DNA of 64,000 nucleotides from contig NZ_JABUMX010000003.1 of assembly GCF_013327855.1 (NCBI RefSeq), positions 186,001 through 250,000 of the forward strand, read 5' to 3'. The notes below the pieces were generated by a model. That model was not told the DNA's origin and did no database searches. It saw nothing but the letters and a program-made list of their open reading frames with translations. The stretch comes from Phyllobacterium pellucidum. Its GTDB lineage: Bacteria > Pseudomonadota > Alphaproteobacteria > Rhizobiales > Rhizobiaceae. Made by a program: the position numbers and the translations under genes. Below are positions 26,607 through 35,184 of the stretch, piece by piece (positions within the stretch are counted from its first letter, which is position 1; every line of letters begins with the position of its first letter).

Positions 26607-27443
26607 ATGCATACATGGTTCGTTACCGGGGCATCGCGTGGTTTTGGTGCTCTCATCGTTGAAAAGGCCCTTGCCAAGGGTGACCAAGTCGTTGCTTCGG
26701 CACGCAATCCCAAGGCGATCACCGACCGCTTCGGCGAGCGATCCAACCTTCTCGCTATTGCTCTCGACGTCACTGACGAGACACAGGCGCATCAGGCGGT
26801 CAAGGAGGCAATCGCCCGCTTCGGGCGCATCGATGTGCTCGTCAACAATGCGGGCTACGGCCTGCTTGGCGCGGTGGAAGAGGCAAGCAGCGCAGAGGTT
26901 GAGGCGCTTTATCGCACCAACGTCTTCGGACTGTTGGCCGTGACCCGCGCGGTGCTTCCGCATATGCGCCGCCAGAGATCAGGACGCATCCTCAACTTCT
27001 CTTCGGTCGGAGGCTATCGCAGCGGCGCGGGCTTCGGCGTCTATTGTTCGACGAAATTCGCCGTGGAAGGCCTTACCGAGGCTCTTGCCGAAGAACTGAG
27101 CCCGCTCGGCATCCACGTTACGGCGATCGAACCGGGATATTTCCGTACCGACTTTCTCGATTCTACCTCGCTGAGTGTCAGCCCGATCAAGATTGACGAC
27201 TACGCGCTGACCGCTGGAGCTGTCCGCAGCAAGGCCAGGGACATCAGTCACAACCAGCCCGGCAATCCCGACAAGCTCGCGGAGGTGGTGGTTGCATTCG
27301 TCGATGCAGAAAATCCGCCGGTTCGCCTGCCGCTCGGCAGCGACACCTTGGCTGCGATCTCGGCCAAGCACACATCCGATGCGGAACTCGTCGCCAACTG
27401 GCGCGAAGTATCAGTCTCGACCGATTTCGAGTTGCCGGCATAA
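26607..27443 (+). CDS. SDR family oxidoreductase, likely LysR target
   Basis: Classical SDR of 278 residues: TGASRGFG cofactor loop (7-14), NNAGYG near 88, catalytic serine in NFSSVGGYRSG and YCSTK at about 147-151. Arg after strand two (SARNPK) suggests NADP(H). The last part DKLAEVVVAFVDAENPP is typical of SDRs acting on bulky carbonyls. The ATG is preceded by AGGAGG at six bases. Regulation by the divergent LysR protein is inferred from layout. Confidence 0.9.
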   Translation: MHTWFVTGASRGFGALIVEKALAKGDQVVASARNPKAITDRFGERSNLLAIALDVTDETQAHQAVKEAIARFGRIDVLVNNAGYGLLGAVEEASSAEVEALYRTNVFGLLAVTRAVLPHMRRQRSGRILNFSSVGGYRSGAGFGVYCSTKFAVEGLTEALAEELSPLGIHVTAIEPGYFRTDFLDSTSLSVSPIKIDDYALTAGAVRSKARDISHNQPGNPDKLAEVVVAFVDAENPPVRLPLGSDTLAAISAKHTSDAELVANWREVSVSTDFELPA

Positions 27444-27470
27444 AAACGGCGCTGAGCAGCAAGCAGTAAC

Positions 27471-27506
27471 AATCCGCAGGATGGGGTCGATAACCTCCTG
27501 CGGATT
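27471..27506. terminator. Bidirectional terminator-like hairpin
   Basis: Inverted repeat AATCCGCAGG (27471-27480) with CCTGCGGATT (27497-27506) and a 16-base loop, between the convergent SDR gene and gapR. There is no clear T tract on either side. Confidence 0.55.
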
Positions 27507-27520
27507 ATCCTGTTCCTGCG

Positions 27521-27790
27521 TTATTCCATGCCGAGCGCGTTCATGTAGAGTTCGAGGATAGCCTCTTCTTCCTTGCGCTCATTGGCATCCTTCTTGCGAA
27601 GCCGCACGATCGTGCGGATGATCTTGGTGTCGTAGCCGCGGCCCTTGGCCTCGGCCATCACTTCCTTGATGTCGTCCTGAAGGGTCGTCTTTTCTTCTTC
27701 GAGCCGTTCGATGCGCTCGATGAACTGCCGCAGTTCCGCTGCTGCTACGCCTTCGACACCACCCTGCGCTGCCAGATCATCCATGCTCAT
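27521..27790 (-). CDS. gapR: GapR, DUF2312 nucleoid-associated protein
   Basis: DNA-binding protein of 89 residues. The sequence is a long amphipathic helical region ([20 protein letters not shown]) followed by a basic segment ([12 protein letters not shown]) and an acidic tail, matching GapR. In Caulobacter GapR forms a clamp on overtwisted DNA ahead of forks and transcribing polymerase and stimulates topoisomerases. Length equals the family. ATG 27790 has AGGAG about six bases ahead. Two GANTC sites upstream at 27813 and 27861 hint at cell-cycle control. Confidence 0.93.
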   Translation of the reverse strand: MSMDDLAAQGGVEGVAAAELRQFIERIERLEEEKTTLQDDIKEVMAEAKGRGYDTKIIRTIVRLRKKDANERKEEEAILELYMNALGME

Positions 27791-27812
27791 ACTCCGCTCC
27801 TAAATCCTGTGC

Positions 27813-27865
27813 GACTCGGTTGGCCGCGCGAAGGGTTCCGATGCCCGACCAGCCCGTCACGAGTC
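27813..27865. promoter_or_regulatory. GANTC site pair before gapR
   Basis: GACTC at 27813 and GAGTC at 27861, 22 and 70 bases upstream of the gapR start on the minus strand. Two sites in 53 bases is above the roughly one per 280 expected. A CcrM/GcrA role is inferred. Confidence 0.45.
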
Positions 27866-27922
27866 AAGTTAAGAGTAGGCTTGGATGCATTTGAATTGGA
27901 GGAAAGCCCGCCGGGGCTTGGC

Positions 27923-28228
27923 TCAATGCGATGGTTTGTTCGTCTCGAAGGCAGCCTTTTGTGCCTCGCTCGCTTCACGCTGGTTCCTGGCTTGCCACTG
28001 CGCATAGGGCTCGCCATAAATGATCTCGCGCGATTCTTCTTTCGACATCGAAACGCCGTCGCCCTCGGCGGCATCCCTGTACCAATTCGACAGGCAGTTG
28101 CGGCAGAAGCCGGCAAGGTTCATCAAGTCGATATTCTGCACGTCACTGCGTTCGCGCAGGTGCTCGACCAACTTGCGGAAGGCGGCGGCTTCGAAAGCCG
28201 TCTGTTGCTCGTTCGTAAGCTTGGTCAT
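27923..28228 (-). CDS. DUF1244 family protein
   Basis: Soluble protein of 101 residues. The block FRKLVEHLRERSDVQNIDLM, then NLAGFCRNCLSNWYRDAA, is diagnostic of DUF1244; the paired cysteines (C49 and C52 in FCRNC) may bind metal. Function unknown. ATG 28228 is used because the longer frame to 28357 lies inside the amidohydrolase gene. It follows that gene by 19 bases on the same strand, so the two probably form an operon. Confidence 0.88.
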   Translation of the reverse strand: MTKLTNEQQTAFEAAAFRKLVEHLRERSDVQNIDLMNLAGFCRNCLSNWYRDAAEGDGVSMSKEESREIIYGEPYAQWQARNQREASEAQKAAFETNKPSH

Positions 28229-28247
28229 GATCCGATCTCCGCTCGAT

Positions 28248-29060
28248 TCAGTTCGATGTCTCATCAGGCGATCCGGCAATGGGCCCGGTTCGCGAACCGA
28301 AATGCCTGACCACATGCATATCGGGGTCGGCATTGATGGCGTCAAGGATCGGCGCAAGCCGGTTGGCCCATTGTTCGACCCCTGCTTCCTCGGCGATGAG
28401 ATCCTGTCGCACTTCGATCAATGCGTGAGCGAGGCCCGTCACGATGCAATGTTGGAACATCGTGTCATTGCGGAGCGCTCCGTCATAGGGCTCATTGTCG
28501 CCTACGACGAGTTGCGGATCGGCTCTGAGACCTTCGATCAGCGGGCGGACCGCGCGCCAGTCCTTGTCCCAGAGAATGCCGGCATGCCAGGGACGCGGCG
28601 TTGCCTTCCAGAAGGCCGTGAACGAATGGATGGAAATAACGAGCGGCGCCTTGCCGCTCGCCTTGGCCACCGCTTCGATCGCTTGTGAAACCGCCGTGTG
28701 ATAAGGCCGGTAATAGCCTTCGATCCGCCTCGCGCGCTCCTCCGGCGGCATGGGATTGTTGCCCGGAATGATCGCGCCATCGGACAAGCGCATGATCAGC
28801 GTCGGGTCGTCCTCGCCGCGATTGGGATCGATCAAAAGCCGCGAGAAGCCGCCAAGGACCGCGGGTACCCCGAGCATAGCCGCGAGCCGCCGCGTCAAAT
28901 GCTCGACGCCTATATCATAGGCGATGTGACGCTCGAATTCTGACGGCGGCAGGCCGAGCGAACCATACGCCTGAGGCAAATCGCGCCGCGCGTGATCGGC
29001 AAGCAGGATAAGGCCCCTGGCCCTATCGCCATCTACCAGATGAAGAGGTGAAAACGGCAT
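28248..29060 (-). CDS. N-formylglutamate amidohydrolase family protein
   Basis: Zinc-type amidohydrolase family protein of 270 residues (N-formylglutamate deformylase type, as in histidine breakdown to glutamate). Supporting segments are LLADHARRDLP near the N-terminus, DIGVEHL, FSRLLIDPNRG, IHSFTAFW and the C-terminal EVRQDLIAEEAG. No hut genes are nearby, so the substrate may not be formylglutamate. ATG 29060 is used; a TTG at 29123 would add 21 residues. It is followed by DUF1244 at a 19-base distance. Confidence 0.85.
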   Translation of the reverse strand: MPFSPLHLVDGDRARGLILLADHARRDLPQAYGSLGLPPSEFERHIAYDIGVEHLTRRLAAMLGVPAVLGGFSRLLIDPNRGEDDPTLIMRLSDGAIIPGNNPMPPEERARRIEGYYRPYHTAVSQAIEAVAKASGKAPLVISIHSFTAFWKATPRPWHAGILWDKDWRAVRPLIEGLRADPQLVVGDNEPYDGALRNDTMFQHCIVTGLAHALIEVRQDLIAEEAGVEQWANRLAPILDAINADPDMHVVRHFGSRTGPIAGSPDETSN

Positions 29061-29436
29061 TCGCGGTGCTCGCTGCTTGGGGATGACAACTTCCTGTTTT
29101 CCACGGGCTGGACCGCTTTGCAACGAATATGCGCACTTTCGAACGACCCGGGCGCATTAATAGGCTGATTCCATCTGATGCGCTGATCGACCGGATATGC
29201 TGAACGACCCAGAGAACGTGTGGCCGTCCATGCCGCGCCGCCAGTTTGACCGTCCCCGCCAGCGTTAAGCTCTATCAACCGAAATCGCGCTTGTTTCGCC
29301 GCCTTTGCCCTGCTCTTTCATGGCAATGATCATTCTTTTGTCGCACTCGTCGCTGAACTTGCCATTCAAACGATTAGCGCGTTGACAATGCCCATGAAAC
29401 TGCCGAAAAGAGGTTCGAAGACGGACGGAGGCAATA
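29061..29436. other. 376-base intergenic stretch with no gene seen
   Basis: Between the amidohydrolase gene (minus) and DUF1036 (plus). I checked both strands for small coding frames, tRNA-like folds and hairpins and found nothing convincing. It must hold two divergent promoters and the SD GGAGG at 29427-29431 for the next gene. A 61-codon minus frame at 29265-29450 has no ribosome site and no family look. Confidence 0.4.
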
Positions 29437-29940
29437 TTGCGTGAGGGCATTGAATTCCACCCCGATCAGCATCGGCGGACGCGCCTGGGCAGCTTTCTAG
29501 CGGCTTTTTTATTCATATTTCTAGCAGCCAGTTTTGCGGCTCCTGAGAAGGCCCACGCTGATTTTCGCGTGTGCAACACCACACAAAATCTTGTCGGCGT
29601 CGCGCTCGGCTATCGCGCCAAGACGGGCTGGATCACCGAAGGCTGGTGGCATGTCAACGCCTCGTCCTGCACGACCCTCGTCGTCGGACCGCTGACATCG
29701 CGCTACTATTATCTCTACGCGGAAGACGCCCAGAGCGGCGGCCGCTGGGACGGCAAGATCAACATGTGTGTCGCGGAAAACCAGTTTAAGATCACTGGCA
29801 TCAATGACTGTTTTGCCCGCGGATTTCAGCGCGCGGGATTTCAGGAGTATGATACCGGCGAGCAGACGAGCTGGATGGTCCAGCTTACCGAAGAGAATCC
29901 TCCCTCCTCTCCAATCGTAACGGATACCCCTCCTCAATGA
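29437..29940 (+). CDS. DUF1036 exported protein
   Basis: Exported protein of 167 residues with a signal peptide (about residues 17-42, ending EKAHA). The mature part FRVCNTTQNLVGVALGYR and GWWHVNASSC with four cysteines fits DUF1036, an integral-to-envelope family of unknown role common next to pykA in this order. The start is TTG 29437, with GGAGG five bases upstream, an unusual but well supported start. Its TGA overlaps the ATG of pykA. Confidence 0.85.
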   Translation: MREGIEFHPDQHRRTRLGSFLAAFLFIFLAASFAAPEKAHADFRVCNTTQNLVGVALGYRAKTGWITEGWWHVNASSCTTLVVGPLTSRYYYLYAEDAQSGGRWDGKINMCVAENQFKITGINDCFARGFQRAGFQEYDTGEQTSWMVQLTEENPPSSPIVTDTPPQ

Positions 29941-31373
29941 GACGTCGCCGCAAGGTCAAGATTCTAGCCACCCTCGGACCCGCTTCCTCCGAAGAAGCCA
30001 TGATCCGCAAATTGTTCGAAGCGGGTGCTGACGTATTCCGCATCAACATGAGCCATGCCAGCCACGATCTGATGCGCGAGCTGGTGCGCCGCATCCGCCG
30101 CGTCGAGAAGGACCTCGGCCGCCCGATCGGCATCCTCGCTGACCTCCAGGGCCCGAAGCTGCGTGTCGGCAAGTTCGCGGACGGCAAGGTCGATCTTACG
30201 CCGGGCCAGACCTTCACGCTCGATAGCAATGATACGCCCGGCGACAACACCCGCGTGTTCCTGCCGCATCCCGAGATTCTCGAGGCCGTCGAGCCCGGCC
30301 ATCGCCTGCTCATCGACGATGGCAAGCTGGCGCTCGTCGCCGAGGCATCGGACGGCAAGTCGATCCGCTGCCGCGTCGTTTCGGGCACCAAGATTTCCGA
30401 CAAGAAAGGCGTCAGCCTGCCCGACACGACGCTCGGTGTCGGTGCGCTGACCGAGAAGGACCGGCGCGATCTCGATGCGGTCCTGCAGGAAGAAATCGAC
30501 TGGGTCGCCCTCTCCTTTATCCAGCGGCCCGAGGATCTTGCAGAAGTGCGCAAGATCTCGCGTGGCCGCGTTGCTCTCCTCTCCAAGATCGAAAAGCCGC
30601 AGGCCGTGGCGCGGCTCGATGAAATCATCGAGCTTTCCGACGCGCTGATGGTCGCCCGCGGCGATCTCGGTGTCGAGATGCCCCTCGAATCGGTTCCCGG
30701 TATCCAGAAGCAGATCATTCGTGCCTGCCGGCGTGCGGGCAAGCCTGTCGTCGTCGCGACCCAGATGCTGGAATCGATGATCACGGCCCCGGTCCCGACC
30801 CGCGCTGAAGTTTCCGACGTCGCTACCGCCGTTTTCGAGGGCGCGGATGCGGTGATGCTTTCGGCCGAATCTGCCGCCGGCGATTATCCGATCGAAGCTG
30901 TCTCGACGATGGCGCGCGTCGCCGAAGAGGTAGAGCGCGACCCGAACTATCCGGGCATCATCCATGCCCAGCGCCCGGAACCTAATGCAACCGGCGCCGA
31001 TGCGATCTCGCTCGCCGCCCGCCAGATCGCCGAGACGCTGAACCTTTCTGCCATCGTCACCTACACGGCGTCCGGCACGACCGGGCTGCGTGCGGCGCGT
31101 GAGCGCCCGCTGCTGCCGATCATCGCGCTTTCGCCCGTGGTGGAGACGGCCCGCAAGCTGTCACTGGTCTGGGGCCTGCACTGCGTCGTGACAGAGGATG
31201 CGTCCGATCTCGACGACATGGTCGATCGCGCCTGCCACATTGCCTATCAGGAAGAGTTCGGCAATCCGGGCGACCGGGTGATCATTTCGGCAGGTGTGCC
31301 ACTGCGCACGCCGGGCTCGACCAATATGCTGCGCATCGCCTATATCGGTTCGGACGGCCTGACCGGCATCTAA
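29937..31373 (+). CDS. pykA: Pyruvate kinase
   Basis: Last glycolytic step, phosphoenolpyruvate plus ADP to pyruvate plus ATP. The 478-residue protein has the A-domain barrel with RINMSH, LADLQGPK, catalytic lysine in LSKIEKPQ (about 220) and MVARGDLGVE near 238; the C-terminal domain runs from about 345. The start overlaps the DUF1036 stop by four bases (ATGA), so the two are coupled. A hairpin follows at 31399-31429. It is one of several lower-glycolysis genes in this window. Confidence 0.96.
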   Translation: MRRRRKVKILATLGPASSEEAMIRKLFEAGADVFRINMSHASHDLMRELVRRIRRVEKDLGRPIGILADLQGPKLRVGKFADGKVDLTPGQTFTLDSNDTPGDNTRVFLPHPEILEAVEPGHRLLIDDGKLALVAEASDGKSIRCRVVSGTKISDKKGVSLPDTTLGVGALTEKDRRDLDAVLQEEIDWVALSFIQRPEDLAEVRKISRGRVALLSKIEKPQAVARLDEIIELSDALMVARGDLGVEMPLESVPGIQKQIIRACRRAGKPVVVATQMLESMITAPVPTRAEVSDVATAVFEGADAVMLSAESAAGDYPIEAVSTMARVAEEVERDPNYPGIIHAQRPEPNATGADAISLAARQIAETLNLSAIVTYTASGTTGLRAARERPLLPIIALSPVVETARKLSLVWGLHCVVTEDASDLDDMVDRACHIAYQEEFGNPGDRVIISAGVPLRTPGSTNMLRIAYIGSDGLTGI

Positions 31374-31398
31374 ATCAGGGCATACTGAACTTGAATTG

Positions 31399-31429
31399 AT
31401 GTGGTTCGGCCTGCGGGTTCGAACCACAT
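31399..31429 (+). terminator. Hairpin after pykA
   Basis: Inverted repeat ATGTGGTTCG (31399-31408) with CGAACCACAT (31420-31429), 26 bases after the pykA stop. A short TTGCGTTTGG follows, so termination may be weak. Confidence 0.55.
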
Positions 31430-31474
31430 TGCGTTTGGCATGCCGGCGATCTGCCAGCCGCAATCGCTTGAAGT

Positions 31475-32083
31475 TCAGGTGCGCTGTCCGGTGAGTTCGT
31501 CGGCAAGTTCTCCCGCCTGTTTCTGCGCTTCGCGCATCATCGGATAGACCGTGAGGACACGTTCGAAAGCCTGGAGGGCGGCTTCCTTGCGCCCCGTATC
31601 CTTGAGGATAGCCGCCATACCGGCCATGGCGCCGAAATGTCTCGGCTCAAGCGCCAGTGTCTTCTGTATGTCGGCCATGGACCGGCCATAGTCATTCATG
31701 AGGAAGTGCAGCGTTGCGCGCCGGTTCCAGCCCTCGGCAAAATCGGGCTTCATCGTCACGACCTGGTCGAGAAAATCGAGGGCGACCGAGTATTTCTTGT
31801 CTTCCATCGCCTTGGCGGCCCAGCCCATCATGAGGTCCACGGTGGCGCTGCCGGAGTTTTGCCATTGAATCTGGATCAGCGAGGCAATGCGCGCAGCCTT
31901 CACCTCATTGCTCTCGCGCTTCAAGGAAGCAAAGAGTTCATCGAGCCGCAAAGCGCGCTTTTGCGCCTGGGTCATATCGGGAAGGGCGGCCTGTTGTCCG
32001 ATGGGCGCCTGGTCCTCGGCGAAAGCCAAGGCCGGCGATATTGCCATTGAAGTTACGACTGAAAACGCAAAGACGCTCCGCAT
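31475..32083 (-). CDS. Exported tetratricopeptide repeat protein
   Basis: Periplasmic protein of 202 residues. A signal peptide spans about 1-22 (ending ALAFA). From about residue 85 there are three TPR-like helix pairs, seen as YSVALDFLDQVVTMKPDFAE, WNRRATLHFLMNDYGRSM and ALEPRHFGAMAGMAAI. TPR repeats mediate protein contact; no enzyme motif is present. It is a lone gene on the minus strand converging with pykA. Confidence 0.85.
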   Translation of the reverse strand: MRSVFAFSVVTSMAISPALAFAEDQAPIGQQAALPDMTQAQKRALRLDELFASLKRESNEVKAARIASLIQIQWQNSGSATVDLMMGWAAKAMEDKKYSVALDFLDQVVTMKPDFAEGWNRRATLHFLMNDYGRSMADIQKTLALEPRHFGAMAGMAAILKDTGRKEAALQAFERVLTVYPMMREAQKQAGELADELTGQRT

Positions 32084-32145
32084 GAGACGGATCGTAATCC
32101 GTATCAGCGAAACGTCAAATGCAAATAAGCGTGAGTCGCGGACGA

Positions 32146-32271
32146 TCAGCCCTGGCGCGCTTTGAAACGCGGAGCAGTCTTGTTGATGATGTAGATGCGG
32201 CCCTTGCGACGGACCAGCTGATTGTCACGATGACGGGCCTTGAGAGCCTTGAGCGAGTTCTTGATCTTCAT
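32146..32271 (-). CDS. rpmJ: 50S ribosomal protein L36, cysteine-free type
   Basis: Ribosomal protein of 41 residues, [20 protein letters not shown] at the start, rich in Lys and Arg. It has no cysteine, so it is the form that does not bind zinc (YkgO-like), the usual one in this order. The start was set at ATG 32271, because the longer frame to 32382 runs across a terminator hairpin. A small GCCCGGTTTCGGGC hairpin lies in its leader (32291-32305 region). Confidence 0.95.
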   Translation of the reverse strand: MKIKNSLKALKARHRDNQLVRRKGRIYIINKTAPRFKARQG

Positions 32272-32311
32272 TTCAGCACCGGTATCTTTACGCCCGAAAC
32301 CGGGCACCAAT

Positions 32312-32335
32312 AAAAAGCGCGCCTGAGCAGCGCGC
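32312..32335 (-). terminator. Rho-independent terminator of purEK
   Basis: On the minus strand GCGCGC, a 7-base loop and GCGCGC are followed by TTTTT (plus positions 32335 down to 32312). It lies 100 bases after the purK stop and before the L36 gene. Confidence 0.75.
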
Positions 32336-32436
32336 CGGAAACACGTGGCGGGGAAATAGCCAATGATTACCCCGAATGTCAACTCCCCGCTGGCGATTCA
32401 TCGCATGATTCCGCGCTCAATCGCTTATTTGTCCAG

Positions 32437-33516
32437 CTAAAGTCTTTTGCTGATGCGCGTGACATGGCCCATCTTGCGGCCGGGGCGCGCTTCCGCCTTG
32501 CCGTAAACGTGCACGACTGCACCGGGCTCCTTGAGGAGTTCCGGCACTTTGTCGATATCGTCACCGATCAGATTTTCCATCACGCAGTCGGAATGCCGCC
32601 TTGTATCGCCGAGCGGCAAGCCGGCGATGGCACGGATATGCTGTTCAAACTGCGAGACGGCACAGGCAGCCTCCGTCCAATGGCCGGAATTGTGCACGCG
32701 CGGGGCAAATTCATTGGCGAGCAGCGTGCCGTTGGCAAGAACGAAGAACTCGACGCCGACGACGCCGACGTAATTCAGGCCTTCCAGCAGCTTGCGCGCG
32801 GCATCGGCAGCGAGCCCGGCCATGGTGGATGAGACCGATACAGGGACGGTCGACGTCGCGAGAATGCCGTCTTTATGTACGTTCTCGGCGATGTCGTAGA
32901 CCTTGATATTGCCTTCCTGATCGCGCGCGGCGATTACCGAGATTTCACGCGTGAAATCGACCATCGCCTCGAGGATGGCGGGTACCGCGCCGATTGCCGC
33001 GTAGCCTGCCTTTGCACTTTCGCCGTTGGCTCCGGTGAACTTGACCTGACCCTTGCCGTCATAGCCGAATCGCCGTGTCTTCAATATGCCCTTGCCATCG
33101 AACGCCAGCAGGGCGGCTTCGAGATCGCCTTCGCTTTCGACGATGCGCCATTGCGCCGTCGGAATGCCGACCTTGGCAAGGAAGCGCTTTTCCGCTACGC
33201 GGTCCTGCGAAACCTTGAGCGCCTCCGGCGGGGGAAACACACTTTTCGTCTCGTTCAGCGTTTCCGCTGCATCGACCGGCACATTCTCGAATTCGTAGGT
33301 AATGACATCGCTGACCTCAGCGAGTTGTTCGAGCGCATTCGGCTCGTCATAGGCCGCGAGGATGTGCTGGTTGGCGACCTGACCTGCGGGACAATCGCCC
33401 TGGGGTTCCAGGATCACCGTCCGGTAGCCAAGCCGCGCCGCCGCCATCGCCAGCATGCGCCCAAGCTGCCCGCCGCCGATAATGCCTATTGTCGAACCTG
33501 GAGATATCATGCTCAC
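32437..33516 (-). CDS. purK: 5-(carboxyamino)imidazole ribonucleotide synthase
   Basis: Purine pathway ATP-grasp enzyme joining AIR and bicarbonate. The 359-residue protein has the N-terminal [10 protein letters not shown] loop (13-22), ATP-grasp core with [12 protein letters not shown] and metal-binding VVGVEFFVL / [13 protein letters not shown]. The start is GTG 33516, which overlaps the purE stop as GTGA; ATG 33510 two codons on is an alternative. It forms an operon with purE upstream. A terminator follows at 32312-32335. Confidence 0.96.
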   Translation of the reverse strand: MSMISPGSTIGIIGGGQLGRMLAMAAARLGYRTVILEPQGDCPAGQVANQHILAAYDEPNALEQLAEVSDVITYEFENVPVDAAETLNETKSVFPPPEALKVSQDRVAEKRFLAKVGIPTAQWRIVESEGDLEAALLAFDGKGILKTRRFGYDGKGQVKFTGANGESAKAGYAAIGAVPAILEAMVDFTREISVIAARDQEGNIKVYDIAENVHKDGILATSTVPVSVSSTMAGLAADAARKLLEGLNYVGVVGVEFFVLANGTLLANEFAPRVHNSGHWTEAACAVSQFEQHIRAIAGLPLGDTRRHSDCVMENLIGDDIDKVPELLKEPGAVVHVYGKAEARPGRKMGHVTRISKRL

Positions 33517-34010
33517 GCCTCGTCAGAAGGCCGCAGAGCAACCTTGTCGCTTTGCGCCTGCCGGAATTCATCCAATCGTACCGCAAGGGCAGTATCGTTC
33601 AACGCCAGGACCGCCGCGGCCAGCAATGCTGCATTGACTGCGCCAGCCCGCCCGATCGCCAATGTTCCGACCGGGATACCTGCAGGCATCTGCACGATCG
33701 ACAGCAGCGAATCCTGCCCCGACAGGGCCTTCGATTCGACCGGAACGCCAAACACGGGCAAAGCAGTCATCGAGGCTGCCATCCCGGGAAGATGTGCAGC
33801 GCCGCCGGCGCCCGCAATAATGACCTTGAAACCATCCTCGCGCGCGCCTTTGGCAAAGGCGACGAGACGGTCCGGTGTCCTGTGTGCCGAGACGATCCGG
33901 TCGTCATGGGAAATGCCGAGCGCATCGAGCGTTTCGGCGGCGTGACGCATGGTGGCCCAGTCGGACTGGCTTCCCATGATGATTGCGACGTCAGCGCGTT
34001 TATCTGGCAT
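33513..34010 (-). CDS. purE: N5-carboxyaminoimidazole ribonucleotide mutase
   Basis: Purine pathway enzyme converting N5-CAIR to CAIR. The 165-residue protein shows IIMGSQSDW near 12-20, VSAHRTPDR near 43-51 and the loop [10 protein letters not shown] near 72-81, all class I PurE hallmarks including the catalytic His in SAHR. ATG 34010 is used; the frame open to 34079 lacks support. It is the first gene of purEK. Confidence 0.96.
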   Translation of the reverse strand: MPDKRADVAIIMGSQSDWATMRHAAETLDALGISHDDRIVSAHRTPDRLVAFAKGAREDGFKVIIAGAGGAAHLPGMAASMTALPVFGVPVESKALSGQDSLLSIVQMPAGIPVGTLAIGRAGAVNAALLAAAVLALNDTALAVRLDEFRQAQSDKVALRPSDEA

Positions 34011-34114
34011 TGAGCATCCTCTGAAATACGAGGCGGTGTGGGAGTAGGTCGGATTAAAGGAAAAGGTTGTCCCCCGCAAGTTAACTCGCGGACAGGTGCC
34101 TGCCGTTCTTGAAA

Positions 34115-34318
34115 TCAGGCAATTATATCGGGAGTGATCTTGTCTTCGAGCTCGATGAGCTTGTCTTTGATGATGAGCTTCTTCTTCTTCATGCGCTGGA
34201 TGCGAAGCTGGTCGCAGCCCACCTGGATCATTGCTTGTATGGCGGCATCGAAGTCCATGTGTTCTTGTTTCAATCTTGCGACTGCCAATCGAATGTCAGC
34301 CTGATCCTGATCGGACAT
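34115..34318 (-). CDS. DUF465 (YdcH-like) small protein
   Basis: Helical protein of 67 residues. The basic stretch [20 protein letters not shown] near the C-terminus is diagnostic of DUF465, whose members are short coiled-coil proteins of unknown role. It is divergent from a second DUF465-like gene at 34545, with 226 bases between, so the locus holds two related small genes. Confidence 0.85.
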   Translation of the reverse strand: MSDQDQADIRLAVARLKQEHMDFDAAIQAMIQVGCDQLRIQRMKKKKLIIKDKLIELEDKITPDIIA

Positions 34319-34464
34319 GCAGTGATTCCCGATATTTCGCTGTAATAGAAGCTAGTGACTGGTTGCAGGCAATTCTGTCCTCGCCAGCACGTCGCCATAT
34401 CACATTTTACACCACAAGAAAATCCTACGAAACAAATTCGACAATTGCTTAAAGTGGTGGCAGA

Positions 34465-34482
34465 CTGTCACGGCTCTGTCAC
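34465..34482 (+). promoter_or_regulatory. Pho-box-like direct repeat
   Basis: Two copies of CTGTCAC separated by GGCT (34465-34471 and 34476-34482), an 11-base period. This differs from the PhoB box CTGTCAT-N4-CTGTCAT only in the last base of each half. It lies 62 bases upstream of the ATG of the second DUF465-like gene. No third repeat is seen, so it is a candidate only. Confidence 0.4.
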
Positions 34483-34544
34483 ATACTTGCCGCGCGGCAA
34501 GTGGAGCACGTACGAGTTGGGCAACAAACCAAGGGAGAAGCCGG

Positions 34545-34724
34545 ATGGCCATTGAGTCTCATCTTGAAACGCTTGAACGTAAGCATGGAGCGCTTGAAAA
34601 GCAGATTGCTGATGCGTTGTTAAGTCCCGCCTCCGACGACCTGATGATAAGCGATTTGAAGCGTCGCAAGCTTATGCTGAAAGAACAGATCGAAAGGCTG
34701 AAATTAGCCGTCACCCACCACTAG
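34545..34724 (+). CDS. Second DUF465-like small protein
   Basis: Protein of 59 residues beginning MAIESHLETLERKHGALEKQ and ending in LKRRKLMLKEQIERLKLAVT. It is a short coiled coil with the basic KRRKLMLKEQ signature of DUF465. GGGAG lies eight bases before the ATG. It is short enough to be missed by length-limited gene calling. A terminator follows at 34785-34819. Confidence 0.8.
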   Translation: MAIESHLETLERKHGALEKQIADALLSPASDDLMISDLKRRKLMLKEQIERLKLAVTHH

Positions 34725-34784
34725 GAAGGTCCCACGAAATTCCATCCGGCAGCTACCCAGCGCCGCGATGGCAGCGATAAAAGA

Positions 34785-34819
34785 GCCCGGTCTCCGCTTC
34801 ACGCAGGGACCGGGTTTTT
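34785..34819 (+). terminator. Rho-independent terminator
   Basis: CCCGGTC (34786-34792) pairs with GACCGGG (34808-34814) and is followed by TTTTT. It lies 62 bases after the second DUF465 gene. The gene on the opposite strand (ArsR-like) ends just beyond. Confidence 0.8.
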
Positions 34820-34843
34820 CTTTGCCCGCCCCTGAGAGTCGTC

Positions 34844-35107
34844 TCATCCGCTCCAGAATTGGTCGAGCCATAAATTCAAGTGAAAGAAACCGCTGTCATC
34901 GACGGCGTAGATGCGGCGCGTGCCCTCCGATTTCACCTTGACGAGGCGCGCATCGAGCAGCGCTTTCAGGTGCTGGGAAACCGCTGGCCGCGAGATCGGC
35001 AGCCCGAGCGCAAGCTCGTTCACGGTTTTTGGCCCGCGGCGAAGTTCCTCAAGGAGGTAACGGCGGTTGGGATCTGAAATGGCTGTAAAGGCATCCGTCT
35101 CGACCAT
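34844..35107 (-). CDS. ArsR-family winged-helix regulator
   Basis: Small regulator of 87 residues. The helix-turn-helix ISRPAVSQHLKALLDARLVK and wing EGTRRIYAVDD are typical of ArsR proteins. No cysteine pair for metal sensing is present, so another signal is likely. It is 77 bases downstream of the MFS gene on the same strand and could regulate it or be read through from it. Confidence 0.87.
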   Translation of the reverse strand: MVETDAFTAISDPNRRYLLEELRRGPKTVNELALGLPISRPAVSQHLKALLDARLVKVKSEGTRRIYAVDDSGFFHLNLWLDQFWSG

Positions 35108-35184
35108 GTAGAATAGTCGGTTTAAACGAAGCGCATTGTCAACGGATTTCGTTGTCGAGCGAACCTCCAGAGGTCCGCAAACGC

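Noticed and set aside
29265-29450. 61-codon minus-strand frame
   Set aside because: No ribosome site or family likeness; it overlaps the start of the DUF1036 gene.
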